37,560 nt of DNA from assembly GCA_026391915.1 (NCBI GenBank), contig JAPLCZ010000237.1:1-37560 (forward strand), written 5' to 3'. Under the pieces are notes generated by a model that ran no database searches, was not told the DNA's origin, and saw only the letters and a list, made by a program, of their open reading frames with translations. Shown here piece by piece: positions 26,933 to 35,522 of this stretch; position 1 is the first letter of the stretch, and each line of letters begins with the position of its first letter. The stretch comes from Bacteroidota bacterium. GTDB lineage: Bacteria; Bacteroidota; Bacteroidia; CAILMK01. The position numbers were made by a program, and so were the translations under genes.

Positions 26933-28942
26933 CTATTCTATTGCCTTCTTTCTTGTAGCAAACCAGTACATAATCCCCGCAAGGCAAAGGAAGGCTGCCA
27001 CGCCAAGTATGTCCCCAGTAGTTCCCATTTTCTCTGCAAGGGTAGCTCCCTCTCCAGATGCGCCAAACATATTTGATACGCCGTTATGGATGTTATCCAT
27101 CAGTGATTTCCCATTGCTCATATTATACCCCACCAGCACCGCAAGCAATATCCCTGTAAGTGCACCACCCGCAATTAAACCGGAACTAAAGAGGGCTCCT
27201 GGGCCGGTTTCAGCCTCAGCTTCTGTCTCTGCTTTTTTGGTTCTTTTGTCGGATAGCCATTTTACCAATCCCCCTATAAAAATGGGCGTAGTGCTGCTGA
27301 GGGGCAGATATGCACCCACCGCAAATGCCAAAGAGCTCACCCCGCAAAGTTCCAACACGGCAGAAATCCCCATGCCTGTAAGTACCAATCCCCACGGCAG
27401 GTTATGGCTTAATAATCCTTTGATAACGGTTGCCATTAAAGTAGCTTGTGGGGCGGGTAAAGGGTTGGGGTGTGCCAAGGTTTTTTCGCCGATACCTAAA
27501 GTGTCATTCAACAATAAAATCGTCATGCCAATAGCACCTACAGAAACCAGCACACCAATCAGCAGCGCCATTTGTTGTTTGATTGGGGTTGCCCCAATAA
27601 TATATCCTGTTTTTAGGTCCTGAGAAGTTGCCCCCGCGTTGGCAGATGCAATGCACACAATGGCGCCAACGGTTAAGGCAATGGGTTGATAAATATCGCC
27701 AGTCCAGCCAAGCCCCACAAAGATTAATGAGGTCGCCATCAGGGTGGCAATTGTCATCCCCGAAATGGGGTTGGATGATGACCCAATGATGCCGACAATC
27801 CGCGAAGAAACGGTAACGAAAAAGAAGCCAAACACTACAATCATCAAAGCAGAAAGGATGTTGTTATGGGTGGGTAAATTAGGAATCAAAATCATAAATA
27901 AAACCAACACAGCGCTGCCAATAAGCACATAAGTTAGTGGGATGTCCCTCTCAGTTCTAGGGGTTTCTGCGCTGCTTTTTTTATCCTTTTTCATGATGTC
28001 CGCCATGGAATCTTTAAAAGCACTTACTATGGTAGGCATTGTTTTAATGAGGGTCATTAATCCCCCAAAAGTTACCGCACCAGCACCAATATATCTTATG
28101 TATCTGTTCCAAATTTCTCCGGCACTCATGTCTTTAATCAGCTTCACGGTTTCGGGTGCAAAAGGCACGGTGAGGGCATCACCAATCATAGTAATTAATG
28201 GGATTAAAACCAGCCAACTTAGCACGCCACCTGCTACCATTACCCCTGCAATGCGGGGTCCTATAATAAATCCTACTCCCAATAATTCAGGGGTAATTTC
28301 TCCACTTACACTTGCGTTGGGGAGCGCACTTCCGCGCTTGAAAATATACTCAGGGCTATCCTTCCAAAGCCCCATAATGCTCATCAATAATTTATAGAGA
28401 AAGGCTATCCCTAGCCCATAATAAACCTTTTGGGCAAGCTTGCCACCCTTCTCCCCTGCTACCAAAACATCTGCACAAGCAGTACCCTCAGGATATGGGA
28501 GGTTGCCGTGTTCTTTCACGATTAAAGAACGGCGCAGGGGTATCATAAAAAGGACTCCCAAAATGCCACCCACTAACGCAAGAGAAAAAATCTGGAAGTA
28601 ATGAAAGTAATTTATACCACCTGATAAAAACAAAAGAGCAGGCACAGTAAACACCACCCCCGCCGCAATGGATTCCCCTGCAGAGCCAATGGTTTGTACG
28701 ATATTGCTCTCAAGAATAGTTGCCTTCCCAAACCTTTTAAAGATTGAGATGGAAAGCACCGCCACGGGGATGGAGGCACTCACGGTGAGCCCAACTTTTA
28801 GCCCCAGATAAACGGTGGCAGCGCCAAATATTATCCCGAAAATAGAGCCTAAGATTATAGCTTTTGCAGTGAACTCAGGGATGAAATCGGAGGCAGAGAT
28901 ATAGGGTTTGTGTTCTTGCTTTGGGGTTTTATTTTCTTCCAT
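26933..28942 (-). CDS. OPT-family oligopeptide/metal-complex transporter
   Basis: The 669-residue polytopic protein has about fourteen or more hydrophobic segments and the OPT hallmarks near the N-terminus: a first helix with ATVYLGLKVGLTVSASIP, ESNIVQTIGSAGESIAAG, and an NLPYPEGTACADVL stretch around residue 150. The family carries oligopeptides or metal-chelate complexes across the inner membrane by proton symport. Bacterial members of this length are usually annotated as putative oligopeptide transporters and the substrate is not known here. A hydrophilic cytoplasmic loop (KKDKKSSAETPRTERD) lies mid-protein. It is a single gene, divergent from clpS across 84 bases and followed by a strong hairpin. 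Confidence 0.93.
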   Translation of the reverse strand: MEENKTPKQEHKPYISASDFIPEFTAKAIILGSIFGIIFGAATVYLGLKVGLTVSASIPVAVLSISIFKRFGKATILESNIVQTIGSAGESIAAGVVFTVPALLFLSGGINYFHYFQIFSLALVGGILGVLFMIPLRRSLIVKEHGNLPYPEGTACADVLVAGEKGGKLAQKVYYGLGIAFLYKLLMSIMGLWKDSPEYIFKRGSALPNASVSGEITPELLGVGFIIGPRIAGVMVAGGVLSWLVLIPLITMIGDALTVPFAPETVKLIKDMSAGEIWNRYIRYIGAGAVTFGGLMTLIKTMPTIVSAFKDSMADIMKKDKKSSAETPRTERDIPLTYVLIGSAVLVLFMILIPNLPTHNNILSALMIVVFGFFFVTVSSRIVGIIGSSSNPISGMTIATLMATSLIFVGLGWTGDIYQPIALTVGAIVCIASANAGATSQDLKTGYIIGATPIKQQMALLIGVLVSVGAIGMTILLLNDTLGIGEKTLAHPNPLPAPQATLMATVIKGLLSHNLPWGLVLTGMGISAVLELCGVSSLAFAVGAYLPLSSTTPIFIGGLVKWLSDKRTKKAETEAEAETGPGALFSSGLIAGGALTGILLAVLVGYNMSNGKSLMDNIHNGVSNMFGASGEGATLAEKMGTTGDILGVAAFLCLAGIMYWFATRKKAIE

Positions 28943-28987
28943 GATTGTTTTGGTTTTAGAGGTGCAAACTATGAAAGTTTTATGTCT

Positions 28988-28995
28988 TAATTTTG
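28988..28995 (+). promoter_or_regulatory. Possible -7 element for clpS-lhgO
   Basis: TAATTTTG matches the -7 consensus, 31 bases before the clpS ATG. No good -33 element lies at the usual 17-23-base distance, so support is partial. Confidence 0.35.
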
Positions 28996-29026
28996 AATTT
29001 TTAATTCTTAATCAGGAAAAAGAGAA

Positions 29027-29296
29027 ATGAGCACACAAACCGAAGAGCTTTTAGAGACTGCTTTAGTGGCAGATTTGGAGAAGAACATCGTTGTTTTTAA
29101 TGATGATGTAAATACTTTTGACCACGTAATCCAAACTTTTGTGGATGTGCTGGGGCATCAGGTGCATCAGGCAGAGCAGTGTGCTTTATTAATACATACC
29201 AAAGGCAAATGCAGTGTAAAAAGCGGCGGCTATGATGCCTTAGAGCCTCTTTGTACTTCCATCTTGGAACGCGGCATCTCTGCTGAAATTCATTAA
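29027..29296 (+). CDS. clpS: ATP-dependent Clp protease adaptor ClpS
   Basis: The 89-residue protein matches the ClpS core. ClpS delivers N-degron substrates to the ClpAP (or ClpCP) protease in the cytoplasm. The substrate-pocket motif VVFNDDVNTFDHV (N25, D26, D27) and the pocket histidine H57 in LLIHTKGK are present, as is the C-terminal ERGISAEI strand. The N-terminal extension needed for substrate transfer is short, about 20 residues, and acidic. No clpA, clpC or clpP lies in the window. It is followed nine bases later, in the same frame, by lhgO, so the two are probably co-transcribed. Confidence 0.95.
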   Translation: MSTQTEELLETALVADLEKNIVVFNDDVNTFDHVIQTFVDVLGHQVHQAEQCALLIHTKGKCSVKSGGYDALEPLCTSILERGISAEIH

Positions 29297-29305
29297 AAAC
29301 ACATT

Positions 29306-30502
29306 TTGAAGTACCATGTAATAATCACCGGTGCTGGAATTGTTGGGCTGGCAACAGGGTTGAAATTATTGGAGAAAAATCCTGCCCTTAAACTTTGCAT
29401 TCTTGAAAAAGAAGACAAACCTGCCCAACACCAAACAGGGCATAATAGCGGTGTAATTCACTCAGGAATTTATTACAAACCTGGCAGCCTAAAGGCAACT
29501 AACTGCATTAGCGGTTATCATCAACTCATAAAATTTTGCGATGAGAATGGAATTAAATACGACCTCTGTGGGAAAATAATTGTTGCCTCCAATGGCAAAG
29601 AGCTCCCTGCTTTAGAGAATATCTTTAATAGGGGGAATGAAAATAAATTAGAGGGCATAAGAAAAATTTCCGTGGCAGAGATGAAGGAAATTGAGCCCCA
29701 TGTGGCAGGCGTTGCAGGTCTTTGGGTGCCGCAAACAGGCATCATTGATTATGTGGAAGTCTCCAATAAATATGCAGAACTTATTATAAAAATGGGTGGC
29801 GAAATAAAATATAATGAGAGGGTTGAGGATATCCATAAAACAGATGCTGGCGTTGAAGTAATCACAGAAAAAAATACTTACAACACCAAACTCCTCATCA
29901 ATTGTGCAGGCTTATACTCTGATAAAATTGCTAAGCTCACCAACAAAAATCTTGAAGTAAAAATCATCCCTTTCCGCGGTGAGTACTATAAAATAAAACC
30001 TGAAAGATACAGCTTGGTAAATAATTTAATCTACCCTGTGCCTGACCCTGAATTCCCTTTTTTGGGTGTGCATTTTACCAGAATGATTCATGGTGGGATT
30101 GAGGCGGGGCCTAATGCTGTGCTGGCTTTTAAAAGAGAGGGTTACAAAAAAACTGACTTCAATTTGGCAGAAGCCGCAGAGATAATTGCCTTCCCCGGGT
30201 TTAGGAAAATAGCCATCAAATTTTGGCGGACAGGTATAGGAGAAATGTATCGTTCTTTCTCCAAAGCTGCTTTTACCAAAGCACTACAAAAACTCATTCC
30301 TGATATTAGGGAGGAGGATTTAATGCTGGGTGGCAGTGGGGTAAGGGCGCAAGCCTGCCACATTAACGGCAACCTCTTGGATGATTTTTTTATTATAGAA
30401 GATAAAGGGCTAATTAATGTTTGCAATGCACCATCACCGGCTGCCACATCATCACTTGCTATTGGGGAGGCCATTGCAAATATGGCGGAGAAAAACGGGT
30501 GA
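29306..30502 (+). CDS. lhgO: L-2-hydroxyglutarate oxidase (FAD-dependent, TTG start)
   Basis: The 398-residue flavoprotein of the DAO/GlpO superfamily has the dinucleotide-binding motif GAGIVG (9-14) and the LhgO/YgaF signature HNSGVIHSGIYYKPGSLKA (about 46-64). A second conserved block is near the C-terminus, GGSGVRAQA and NAPSPAATSSLAIG. The enzyme oxidises L-2-hydroxyglutarate to 2-oxoglutarate, removing a by-product of promiscuous dehydrogenases. The start is TTG: the nine bases between it and the clpS stop contain no other start, and the Rossmann motif requires this N-terminus. Its length is typical. A hairpin repeat and a strong terminator follow. Confidence 0.93.
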   Translation: MKYHVIITGAGIVGLATGLKLLEKNPALKLCILEKEDKPAQHQTGHNSGVIHSGIYYKPGSLKATNCISGYHQLIKFCDENGIKYDLCGKIIVASNGKELPALENIFNRGNENKLEGIRKISVAEMKEIEPHVAGVAGLWVPQTGIIDYVEVSNKYAELIIKMGGEIKYNERVEDIHKTDAGVEVITEKNTYNTKLLINCAGLYSDKIAKLTNKNLEVKIIPFRGEYYKIKPERYSLVNNLIYPVPDPEFPFLGVHFTRMIHGGIEAGPNAVLAFKREGYKKTDFNLAEAAEIIAFPGFRKIAIKFWRTGIGEMYRSFSKAAFTKALQKLIPDIREEDLMLGGSGVRAQACHINGNLLDDFFIIEDKGLINVCNAPSPAATSSLAIGEAIANMAEKNG

Positions 30503-30507
30503 AGAAA

Positions 30508-30540
30508 CCTCACCCCAACCCCTCTCCAAAAGAGAGGGGC
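30508..30540. repeat. Half copy of the dispersed hairpin element
   Basis: CCTCACCCCAACCCCTCTCC followed by AAAAGAGAGGGGC resembles the left end of the elements at 16440 and the inverted right end of the one at 32523. It forms a CCCCTCTC/GAGAGGGG hairpin five bases after the lhgO stop. Confidence 0.6.
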
Positions 30541-30580
30541 AAGAAAAATCTTTTGTATTTCTTGATTGCAATCACCACAA

Positions 30581-30617
30581 AAAAAGAGAGTCCCGAAATT
30601 TCGGGACTCTCTTTTTT
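30581..30617. terminator. Bidirectional terminator between lhgO and the small T9SS gene
   Basis: AAAAAGAGAGTCCCGAAA is followed by its exact reverse complement with no loop bases, ending in a run of six T. The 18-bp stem with A/T tracts on both sides suits the convergent genes on either side. Confidence 0.9.
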
Positions 30618-30638
30618 ACATTTATTAGAAGCTAAAAA

Positions 30639-31331
30639 CTATTCCTTAATAAACTTTTCGTAGCCTGTATTGCCTTTGGCATCTACTGTTTTTACAATGT
30701 ATAAACCAGAGGCCAATGAAGTAACATTGATGTAGCTAATACCTGTTAAACTCATATTGCTTTTCACCACTTGTTGTCCGCTTAAGTTATAAACTGAAAT
30801 AACTTTGGTGTTGCCATAGTTCATTATTTGAAGGCTCTCTTTTACAGGGTTGGGATACAGTTTGATGTTATCTGTTTTACTAACCGTATAATTAATACCG
30901 GTAGTTTCTGTTTCAACTGCAATGCTCATAGTATCTTCTCTTACACCAGCAGAGGTAGTTTGAATCACCTGAATTACTACAGTGCCTTTGCCTTTAACGC
31001 CTTTGGTATCTACTAATAACTTAAAGAAAGCAGTATCTCCCGCTTTCATGGTGGTATTAGAGCCGCTATCTGGGATACCTGCAAAGCAATTTCCATTATC
31101 GCAAATAGAGTAATCCCAAGAGTTAATTAAGGTGTTGCTTATTCTTTTCCATCTCAAATTTAGGCTTTTGCCTGACATATTATAAAAATGACTATAAACC
31201 TCAGGGTAGCCTGTTAGTGGTATTTGAACAGATAAATGTTTGCCCTCTACATAACCTAAGTTTTGAGATTTAGCAGAAAAGGAAGCAATTACAGATAGAC
31301 TTATAATTGCTAATGTTAAGATGTTCTTCAT
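30639..31331 (-). CDS. Small secreted protein with T9SS sorting domain
   Basis: From the ATG at 31331 the product is 230 residues. An upstream in-frame ATG at 31355 would add eight residues, but the downstream one gives a clean signal peptide (MKNILTLAIISLSV) and lies about 15 bases after the predicted transcript start. A central beta-rich domain (about 20-145) contains a CDNGNCF pair of cysteines. The last 75 residues are a T9SS type A signal: KLYPNPVKESLQI, ISVYNLSGQQVV, SGLYIVKTVD and a basic end. The protein should be exported across the outer membrane. No enzymatic motif is recognised. A strong terminator lies at each end. Confidence 0.85.
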   Translation of the reverse strand: MKNILTLAIISLSVIASFSAKSQNLGYVEGKHLSVQIPLTGYPEVYSHFYNMSGKSLNLRWKRISNTLINSWDYSICDNGNCFAGIPDSGSNTTMKAGDTAFFKLLVDTKGVKGKGTVVIQVIQTTSAGVREDTMSIAVETETTGINYTVSKTDNIKLYPNPVKESLQIMNYGNTKVISVYNLSGQQVVKSNMSLTGISYINVTSLASGLYIVKTVDAKGNTGYEKFIKE

Positions 31332-31352
31332 GTTGTTTTGAATTAATGAGGA

Positions 31353-31385
31353 CAAAGATAAAGGATATTATTATCAGATTGGAAA
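31353..31385 (-). promoter_or_regulatory. Putative promoter of the small T9SS gene
   Basis: On the minus strand TATCTTTG (31360-31353) is an exact -7 match, with TTTC (31385-31382) 21 bases upstream. It lies between the terminator at 31403 and the ATG at 31331, implying a monocistronic unit. Confidence 0.5.
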
Positions 31386-31402
31386 TATTATTCTATAAAC
31401 TT

Positions 31403-31447
31403 AAAATAAATAAACCAACCTTCTTTCAAGGTTGGTTTATTTATTTT
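31403..31447 (-). terminator. Strong hairpin downstream of the 336-residue gene
   Basis: AAAATAAATAAACCAACCTT pairs perfectly with AAGGTTGGTTTATTTATTTT around a CTTTC loop. It lies 24 bases after the stop of the minus-strand gene at 31472, and could act in both directions. Confidence 0.85.
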
Positions 31448-31471
31448 ATTTATGGTTATTAGTAATCCCCC

Positions 31472-32482
31472 CTACCCATTCACCTGCGTATGCAAATTGG
31501 CAGCATCAGTACCATTATTGCGCACATAAAGGTGGGTATTTATCACGTTATCCCATCCAATATCACCTGCTAAATGGTTTTGTACTGGTGCGCCGCCGGG
31601 CATTTCAAAATGGTCTGGCGGTGCGGGCATTTCTGTAATATTATCACCATACCATATTTGCAGATTGCCACCCGGCGTTGCGCTGGCAAGGGTATCAAAC
31701 AGCATACTGGTATCTGCCCCAATGCCTGTGAGGCCTGTTATTTCTATAGTTGCACCTGCGTTAATAGTTGTATTGATGCTTTGTGTAGGCGCAGGTGCGC
31801 TTTCATTAATTACATATTCATCATATTTAGCAGGGTTATTACCTACGCCACCCCAATAAGTTTGCCCTATCTCTGCCAATAATATCATTTCTCTATATAA
31901 AGCATTGCCTTTATTAATTCTTTCTACCTTTTTGGTGGTTCTGGTCTTTTTTGCAGTGGTTAATGCTGTTTGATTGGCATCAAAAGCCGTTACCATATTG
32001 GTAAATGTGGTTACATAAGCGGCATTAATATTATATCCTGCTGCAAACCCAGCCTGATTAAGAATTAATGAATCTCTGCACACCTTTGCATTTGCCAAAA
32101 GCTCCTCAGTATTTTGCAAACTGAGGCTGCCCAACAGCCCAAAAGCATTGAGCATATCCTGCCCGCTTACCCCATTTGCCCATACATTTTGCCCTACTTT
32201 CACCACCAATTTGTGCATTTCATCATATACCGCTTTTTGGGCAGTATCCCTTGCGCCCCGCGCCAAAGTAATAGGGCCCATAAAAACCTGGTCACCCGGC
32301 ACCGCCTCAAAAGTATCTCTAAGAGCCTGTAATGCAATAATCCGCGCCGCAGATACATTGTACTCTGCCAATACTGCTTGGTCAGTATTTAAAGAAATTT
32401 TAAGGCTATCCGCCCTTTCAGTTAAGTGTGTATCAGAGAAATTATACTCTCTTACTACTGCGTCTGCTTTTTGTGTGGTCAT
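31472..32482 (-). CDS. Uncharacterised 336-residue protein (helical N-half, beta-rich C-half)
   Basis: No family is recognised. There is no signal peptide, lipobox or membrane segment, so it is predicted cytoplasmic unless exported by another route. Residues 1-210 look mainly alpha-helical and rich in Ala, Thr and Asn (NAAYVTTFTNMVTAFDANQT, then the basic TAKKTRTTKKVERINKG). After a SAPAPTQSINTT linker at about 230, the C-terminal 100 residues look like a beta-sandwich (GATIEITGL, GNLQIWYGD, NTHLYVRNNG). Only one cysteine is present. The start ATG is followed by a polar N-terminus and no upstream -7 element was seen; a hairpin repeat lies 40-140 bases upstream. The codon pattern and length argue for a real gene. 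Confidence 0.75.
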   Translation of the reverse strand: MTTQKADAVVREYNFSDTHLTERADSLKISLNTDQAVLAEYNVSAARIIALQALRDTFEAVPGDQVFMGPITLARGARDTAQKAVYDEMHKLVVKVGQNVWANGVSGQDMLNAFGLLGSLSLQNTEELLANAKVCRDSLILNQAGFAAGYNINAAYVTTFTNMVTAFDANQTALTTAKKTRTTKKVERINKGNALYREMILLAEIGQTYWGGVGNNPAKYDEYVINESAPAPTQSINTTINAGATIEITGLTGIGADTSMLFDTLASATPGGNLQIWYGDNITEMPAPPDHFEMPGGAPVQNHLAGDIGWDNVINTHLYVRNNGTDAANLHTQVNG

Positions 32483-32522
32483 TTTATAATAGTTTGATGT
32501 TTAAAGTTTAAGGTTTAAAAAA

Positions 32523-32624
32523 CCTCACCTAAATCCTCTCCAAAGGAGAGGACTTTACCCCTGAATAACCTTGGCAGGTTGTTTTTTTAAGCCCCTCTCT
32601 TTTGGAGAGGGGTTTGGGGTGAGG
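32523..32624. repeat. Dispersed hairpin element (copy 2)
   Basis: It begins with the same bases as copy 1 at 16440 (CCTCACCTAAATCCTCTCC, then AAAGGAGAGGACTTTACC) and ends CCCCTCTCTTTTGGAGAGG followed by GGTTTGGGGTGAGG, an imperfect inverse of the left end. Two internal hairpins, each with about 7 bp of stem, are present. The 102-base copy is shorter than copy 1 (139 bases) because the centre differs. Confidence 0.75.
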
Positions 32625-32916
32625 TCTTTACCGCCACAAATCTAAAACGTATATTTTTATTATCAAAATAAAAAATATTATTATTTTGATAGTTAAAAAT
32701 TCAATACCGCTGACTATTCATGTAATGCCACTGTAAATATATTTAATACCGCTATTTAAAAAATCTATTCAGTTATCTAATTTTTCTATTCAGATATATT
32801 TTTAAGCCATTCCGTTGCATATTTAAACAATAAATATGGTAGATTTTAGTCTTGGTTTTAGTGGCGGAATTGTTTGCAATGTTAAAGGAATATATAAAAT
32901 TGTTATAGGGTTATAT
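32625..32916. other. AT-rich intergenic region
   Basis: The stretch between the dispersed element and the end of the TonB receptor gene is strongly AT-rich and has no convincing frame. It holds an AT-only inverted repeat, TATCAAAATAA (32661-32671) with TTATTTTGATA (32681-32691), which may help end transcription from the receptor gene but lies 225 bases beyond its stop. Confidence 0.5.
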
Positions 32917-35112
32917 TTATAGTTTCACTTTTATCCCACCATTTACAACAAAGCCTTCGGTATGTGTCCATATTTCATCAAAGGAGGGGTTGCTATGGGG
33001 TGGGTTTACTACGGTTTTGTAGCGGCTTTGGCGCACATCGGCAAAGTTTTCAAAATTGATGAAGATGGCTACTTTTCCAAAGGTTTTTTCTGCCATAGCA
33101 CCAACTTCCCAAAAGGATTTGGTGGTGGTGTGGTTGCTTAGGTATTGTGTGCCGCTATTGTAGCTCTCTAATCCTATTTTTAGGTTTTTCTCCAGCTCAT
33201 ATACAAGGGCAAGGTTTAGTTTGTGGCGGGGCAAAAGGGGTAAGTATTGGTTGCCACTTAGGTATTTTGCTTGTGCATCGGTATAGGTGTAGCCTGCAAA
33301 AAATTTAAGATGCTCTTTAAAAATAAGTTTGATGTTGGTCTCCCAGCCTGTGCTTATTACGGGTTTGGTGGCATTGGTAAAATAGTAGTTGCTTTTGGCA
33401 GAATCCCATTGTAGCACGGTGGCGTTATTGATAATGGTGTAAAAAAACATTTGGTTGATGGAGAAAAATAAATCATCACCCAATGGGGTTTTGTAATTTA
33501 CATCAGCAGTGCTGCCGTAGCTTCTTTCGGCAGTTACATTAGCAAGTGGGGCAAGGCTGCGGTACTGGAAACTTTCGGTTTGTTCTGTAAAAACCGTGGG
33601 GGCTTTGTAGCCCATGCCGCCGCCAATACGTGAGCTTAGTTTTTCATTGATTTTAAAGAGTAAAGAGAGGCGTGGCAGCAGAAAGTACTCAGTATTTTTA
33701 TAGGTGGCATTAAAATAATTTACAGCCTCTGCCCTTATCCCTGCTTCTGATTTTATGATGGGGGTAATATCCCATGTGTGCTGGGCGTATATGCCTGTGG
33801 TTTGGGTGGTGTAGTTTTTCTTATTTAAAACCACCGAATCTGTTTGCAGAAATTTATCATAAATAATGCTACCGCCCACAATTATGGTTTGGTTGGGCAG
33901 GTTGTGGGCATAGGAGGCATCAACAAAAGTATTATAATTATCGCCTTTAAAAAGATAATTGCTTAGGGTTATGCTGCGTTGGTAGTAGCTAAATGAGGTT
34001 TTGATGGTGAGGGCATTTTTGCCATTGAAAAATTGATGAAACTGGGCGGTGGCAATGTTGCGGCGGGTTTTGTTTAGCTCAAAATAGGTGTGCAGGCTAT
34101 CTGTTTTATTATTTATTACATTAATATCACCTCCTTTGCGGCTGCCTTGGGTGTAGCTATTGCCAAGCATAAGGGTGGCTTTGGGGGTGATGTAAAAATA
34201 GAGTTTGGGGTGTATGGTAAAATCTGAGGCAAGGGGTAATTCGGTAAAATCATCCTTATCTACATCATAGGGTTTTTGGTAATTATAAAGTGCTAAAACA
34301 GAGTAGCCTATTTTGCCATTTTTGGCAGAGGCATAGCCGCCAATATTGGTTTGCCCTATATGGCTTTGGTTAATTAAAAAGCTGTATTCAGGGGTTTCTG
34401 TAGGGGTTTTTGAGATAAAATTAACCACCCCTGCTATAGCACCGCCGCCGTAAAGTGTGGAGGCGGGTCCTTTAATTATTTCTACTTGTTTAAGGTCTAG
34501 TGGGGGTATTTCTAGTATGCTTAATCCGCTGGCAAAATTGCCGAAATTAGGGTAGCCATCCTTTAGCAGTTGGGTGTATTTGCCATCCAACCCTTGTATG
34601 CGTATGCTTGCATTGCCACTGGTGGCAGAGGTTTGCTGCACTTGCATACCTGTGCTCTCATGCAGTAGCATACTTACATTGGCGGGGCGCATATTATTTT
34701 TTTCGTCAAGTTCTTCGGTTTCTATGGTTTCTACCCTTGTGGGGGTGTTATCAATAGTGCGGCTGGTACGGGTGGATGATATTATGATTTCTTCGGTTTC
34801 ATTAGCAGTAGAGGTTAGATAAATAAGGATGGGTTTTGCGGTGTTATCCAAGGGGAATTGGTAGGTTTTCTCAAAGGTATTATAGCCTACAAATTTTATA
34901 AGGATGGTTTGCATACCATTGGGGATATTGAGGATGGTAATTTCTCCATTGACACCCGCCACAGTGCCATTGGTTGTGCCTTTTACTATGGCAACAGCAC
35001 CTATTAAAGCCTCTTGGGTGGTGCTGTCTTTTACTATGGCATTAAAGGTATTTTGGCATATAGCCGTGTTTATACTAAAGGCTGCTATTAGCAGCATCAT
35101 TATTTTTTTCAT
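32917..35112 (-). CDS. TonB-dependent outer-membrane receptor, probable metal uptake
   Basis: The 731-residue protein has a signal peptide (MKKIMMLLIAAFSINTAICQ) and a carboxypeptidase-regulatory-like beta-sandwich (about 22-110). A possible TonB box is EEIIISSTR (about 107-115). A plug domain (about 120-235) contains IRIQGLDGKYTQLLKDGYP and VEIIKGPASTLYGGGAIAGV, and the rest is a 22-strand-type barrel. Its length suits the shorter receptors used for siderophores, vitamin B12 or metals rather than the about 1000-residue SusC glycan receptors. Family and position suggest copper or copper-chelate import or sensing: it lies downstream of the DUF6660-like gene and divergent from multicopper-oxidase-like genes. 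The ligand itself is inference. Confidence 0.9.
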   Translation of the reverse strand: MKKIMMLLIAAFSINTAICQNTFNAIVKDSTTQEALIGAVAIVKGTTNGTVAGVNGEITILNIPNGMQTILIKFVGYNTFEKTYQFPLDNTAKPILIYLTSTANETEEIIISSTRTSRTIDNTPTRVETIETEELDEKNNMRPANVSMLLHESTGMQVQQTSATSGNASIRIQGLDGKYTQLLKDGYPNFGNFASGLSILEIPPLDLKQVEIIKGPASTLYGGGAIAGVVNFISKTPTETPEYSFLINQSHIGQTNIGGYASAKNGKIGYSVLALYNYQKPYDVDKDDFTELPLASDFTIHPKLYFYITPKATLMLGNSYTQGSRKGGDINVINNKTDSLHTYFELNKTRRNIATAQFHQFFNGKNALTIKTSFSYYQRSITLSNYLFKGDNYNTFVDASYAHNLPNQTIIVGGSIIYDKFLQTDSVVLNKKNYTTQTTGIYAQHTWDITPIIKSEAGIRAEAVNYFNATYKNTEYFLLPRLSLLFKINEKLSSRIGGGMGYKAPTVFTEQTESFQYRSLAPLANVTAERSYGSTADVNYKTPLGDDLFFSINQMFFYTIINNATVLQWDSAKSNYYFTNATKPVISTGWETNIKLIFKEHLKFFAGYTYTDAQAKYLSGNQYLPLLPRHKLNLALVYELEKNLKIGLESYNSGTQYLSNHTTTKSFWEVGAMAEKTFGKVAIFINFENFADVRQSRYKTVVNPPHSNPSFDEIWTHTEGFVVNGGIKVKL

Positions 35113-35155
35113 TAAATAATTTTAATTAAAGGTTAAATAAAAAGGAAAGCTTGCG

Positions 35156-35172
35156 GCATCTTAAAAAGATGC
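35156..35172 (-). promoter_or_regulatory. Stem-loop between the DUF6660-like gene and the receptor gene
   Basis: GCATCTT-AAA-AAGATGC forms a 7-bp stem in the 93-base gap within the presumed operon. It lacks a T tract on the minus strand. It might tune receptor expression or mRNA stability, but no regulator can be named. Confidence 0.35.
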
Positions 35173-35205
35173 AACTGCTATATAAAAGTAAAAATCGGGA
35201 TTTAC

Positions 35206-35520
35206 TTAACCTCTCCTTGGTGGCTGCCAGATGGCAGCAATAAAATCATCAGTAACCAAAGCCTGATATTCTGCAATTTTTAGTTGGGTAGCATTGATAA
35301 TAATCCCTTTTACTAAAAAACTTAGAGGGATGCTAAAACCACTGCATCCGCAGCAATTACAAATGCAAAAGGGGCTGCATGATTCGTTATCATGGTTAGT
35401 ATTATCAGAATGTTGGGTGGTGGAAACAGAATTCACCACCGCCTCATCTTCATCCATACAAGGCATACCTGTAGCCATCAGCACATAAAAAGATAGGAGG
35501 ATGCAAAGGTATTTCATCAA
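35206..35520 (-). CDS. Small cysteine-rich exported protein, DUF6660-like
   Basis: The 104-residue protein has a signal-like N-terminus (KYLCILLSFYVLMATGMPC), an Asp/Asn/His-rich linker, and a dense cysteine cluster, CSPFCICNCCGCSG (C48, C52, C54, C56, C57, C59). It ends with the motif IWQPP. From memory this pattern (N-terminal PC, Cys/His middle, C-terminal IWQPP) is that of the DUF6660 family, which sits beside TonB receptors and heavy-metal genes in Bacteroidota; no search was possible. The cysteines and histidines suggest copper binding in the periplasm or outer membrane. Two adjacent ATGs (35520 and 35517) are equally possible starts. It is the first gene of the minus-strand unit with the receptor. 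Confidence 0.75.
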   Translation of the reverse strand: MMKYLCILLSFYVLMATGMPCMDEDEAVVNSVSTTQHSDNTNHDNESCSPFCICNCCGCSGFSIPLSFLVKGIIINATQLKIAEYQALVTDDFIAAIWQPPRRG

Positions 35521-35522
35521 TG

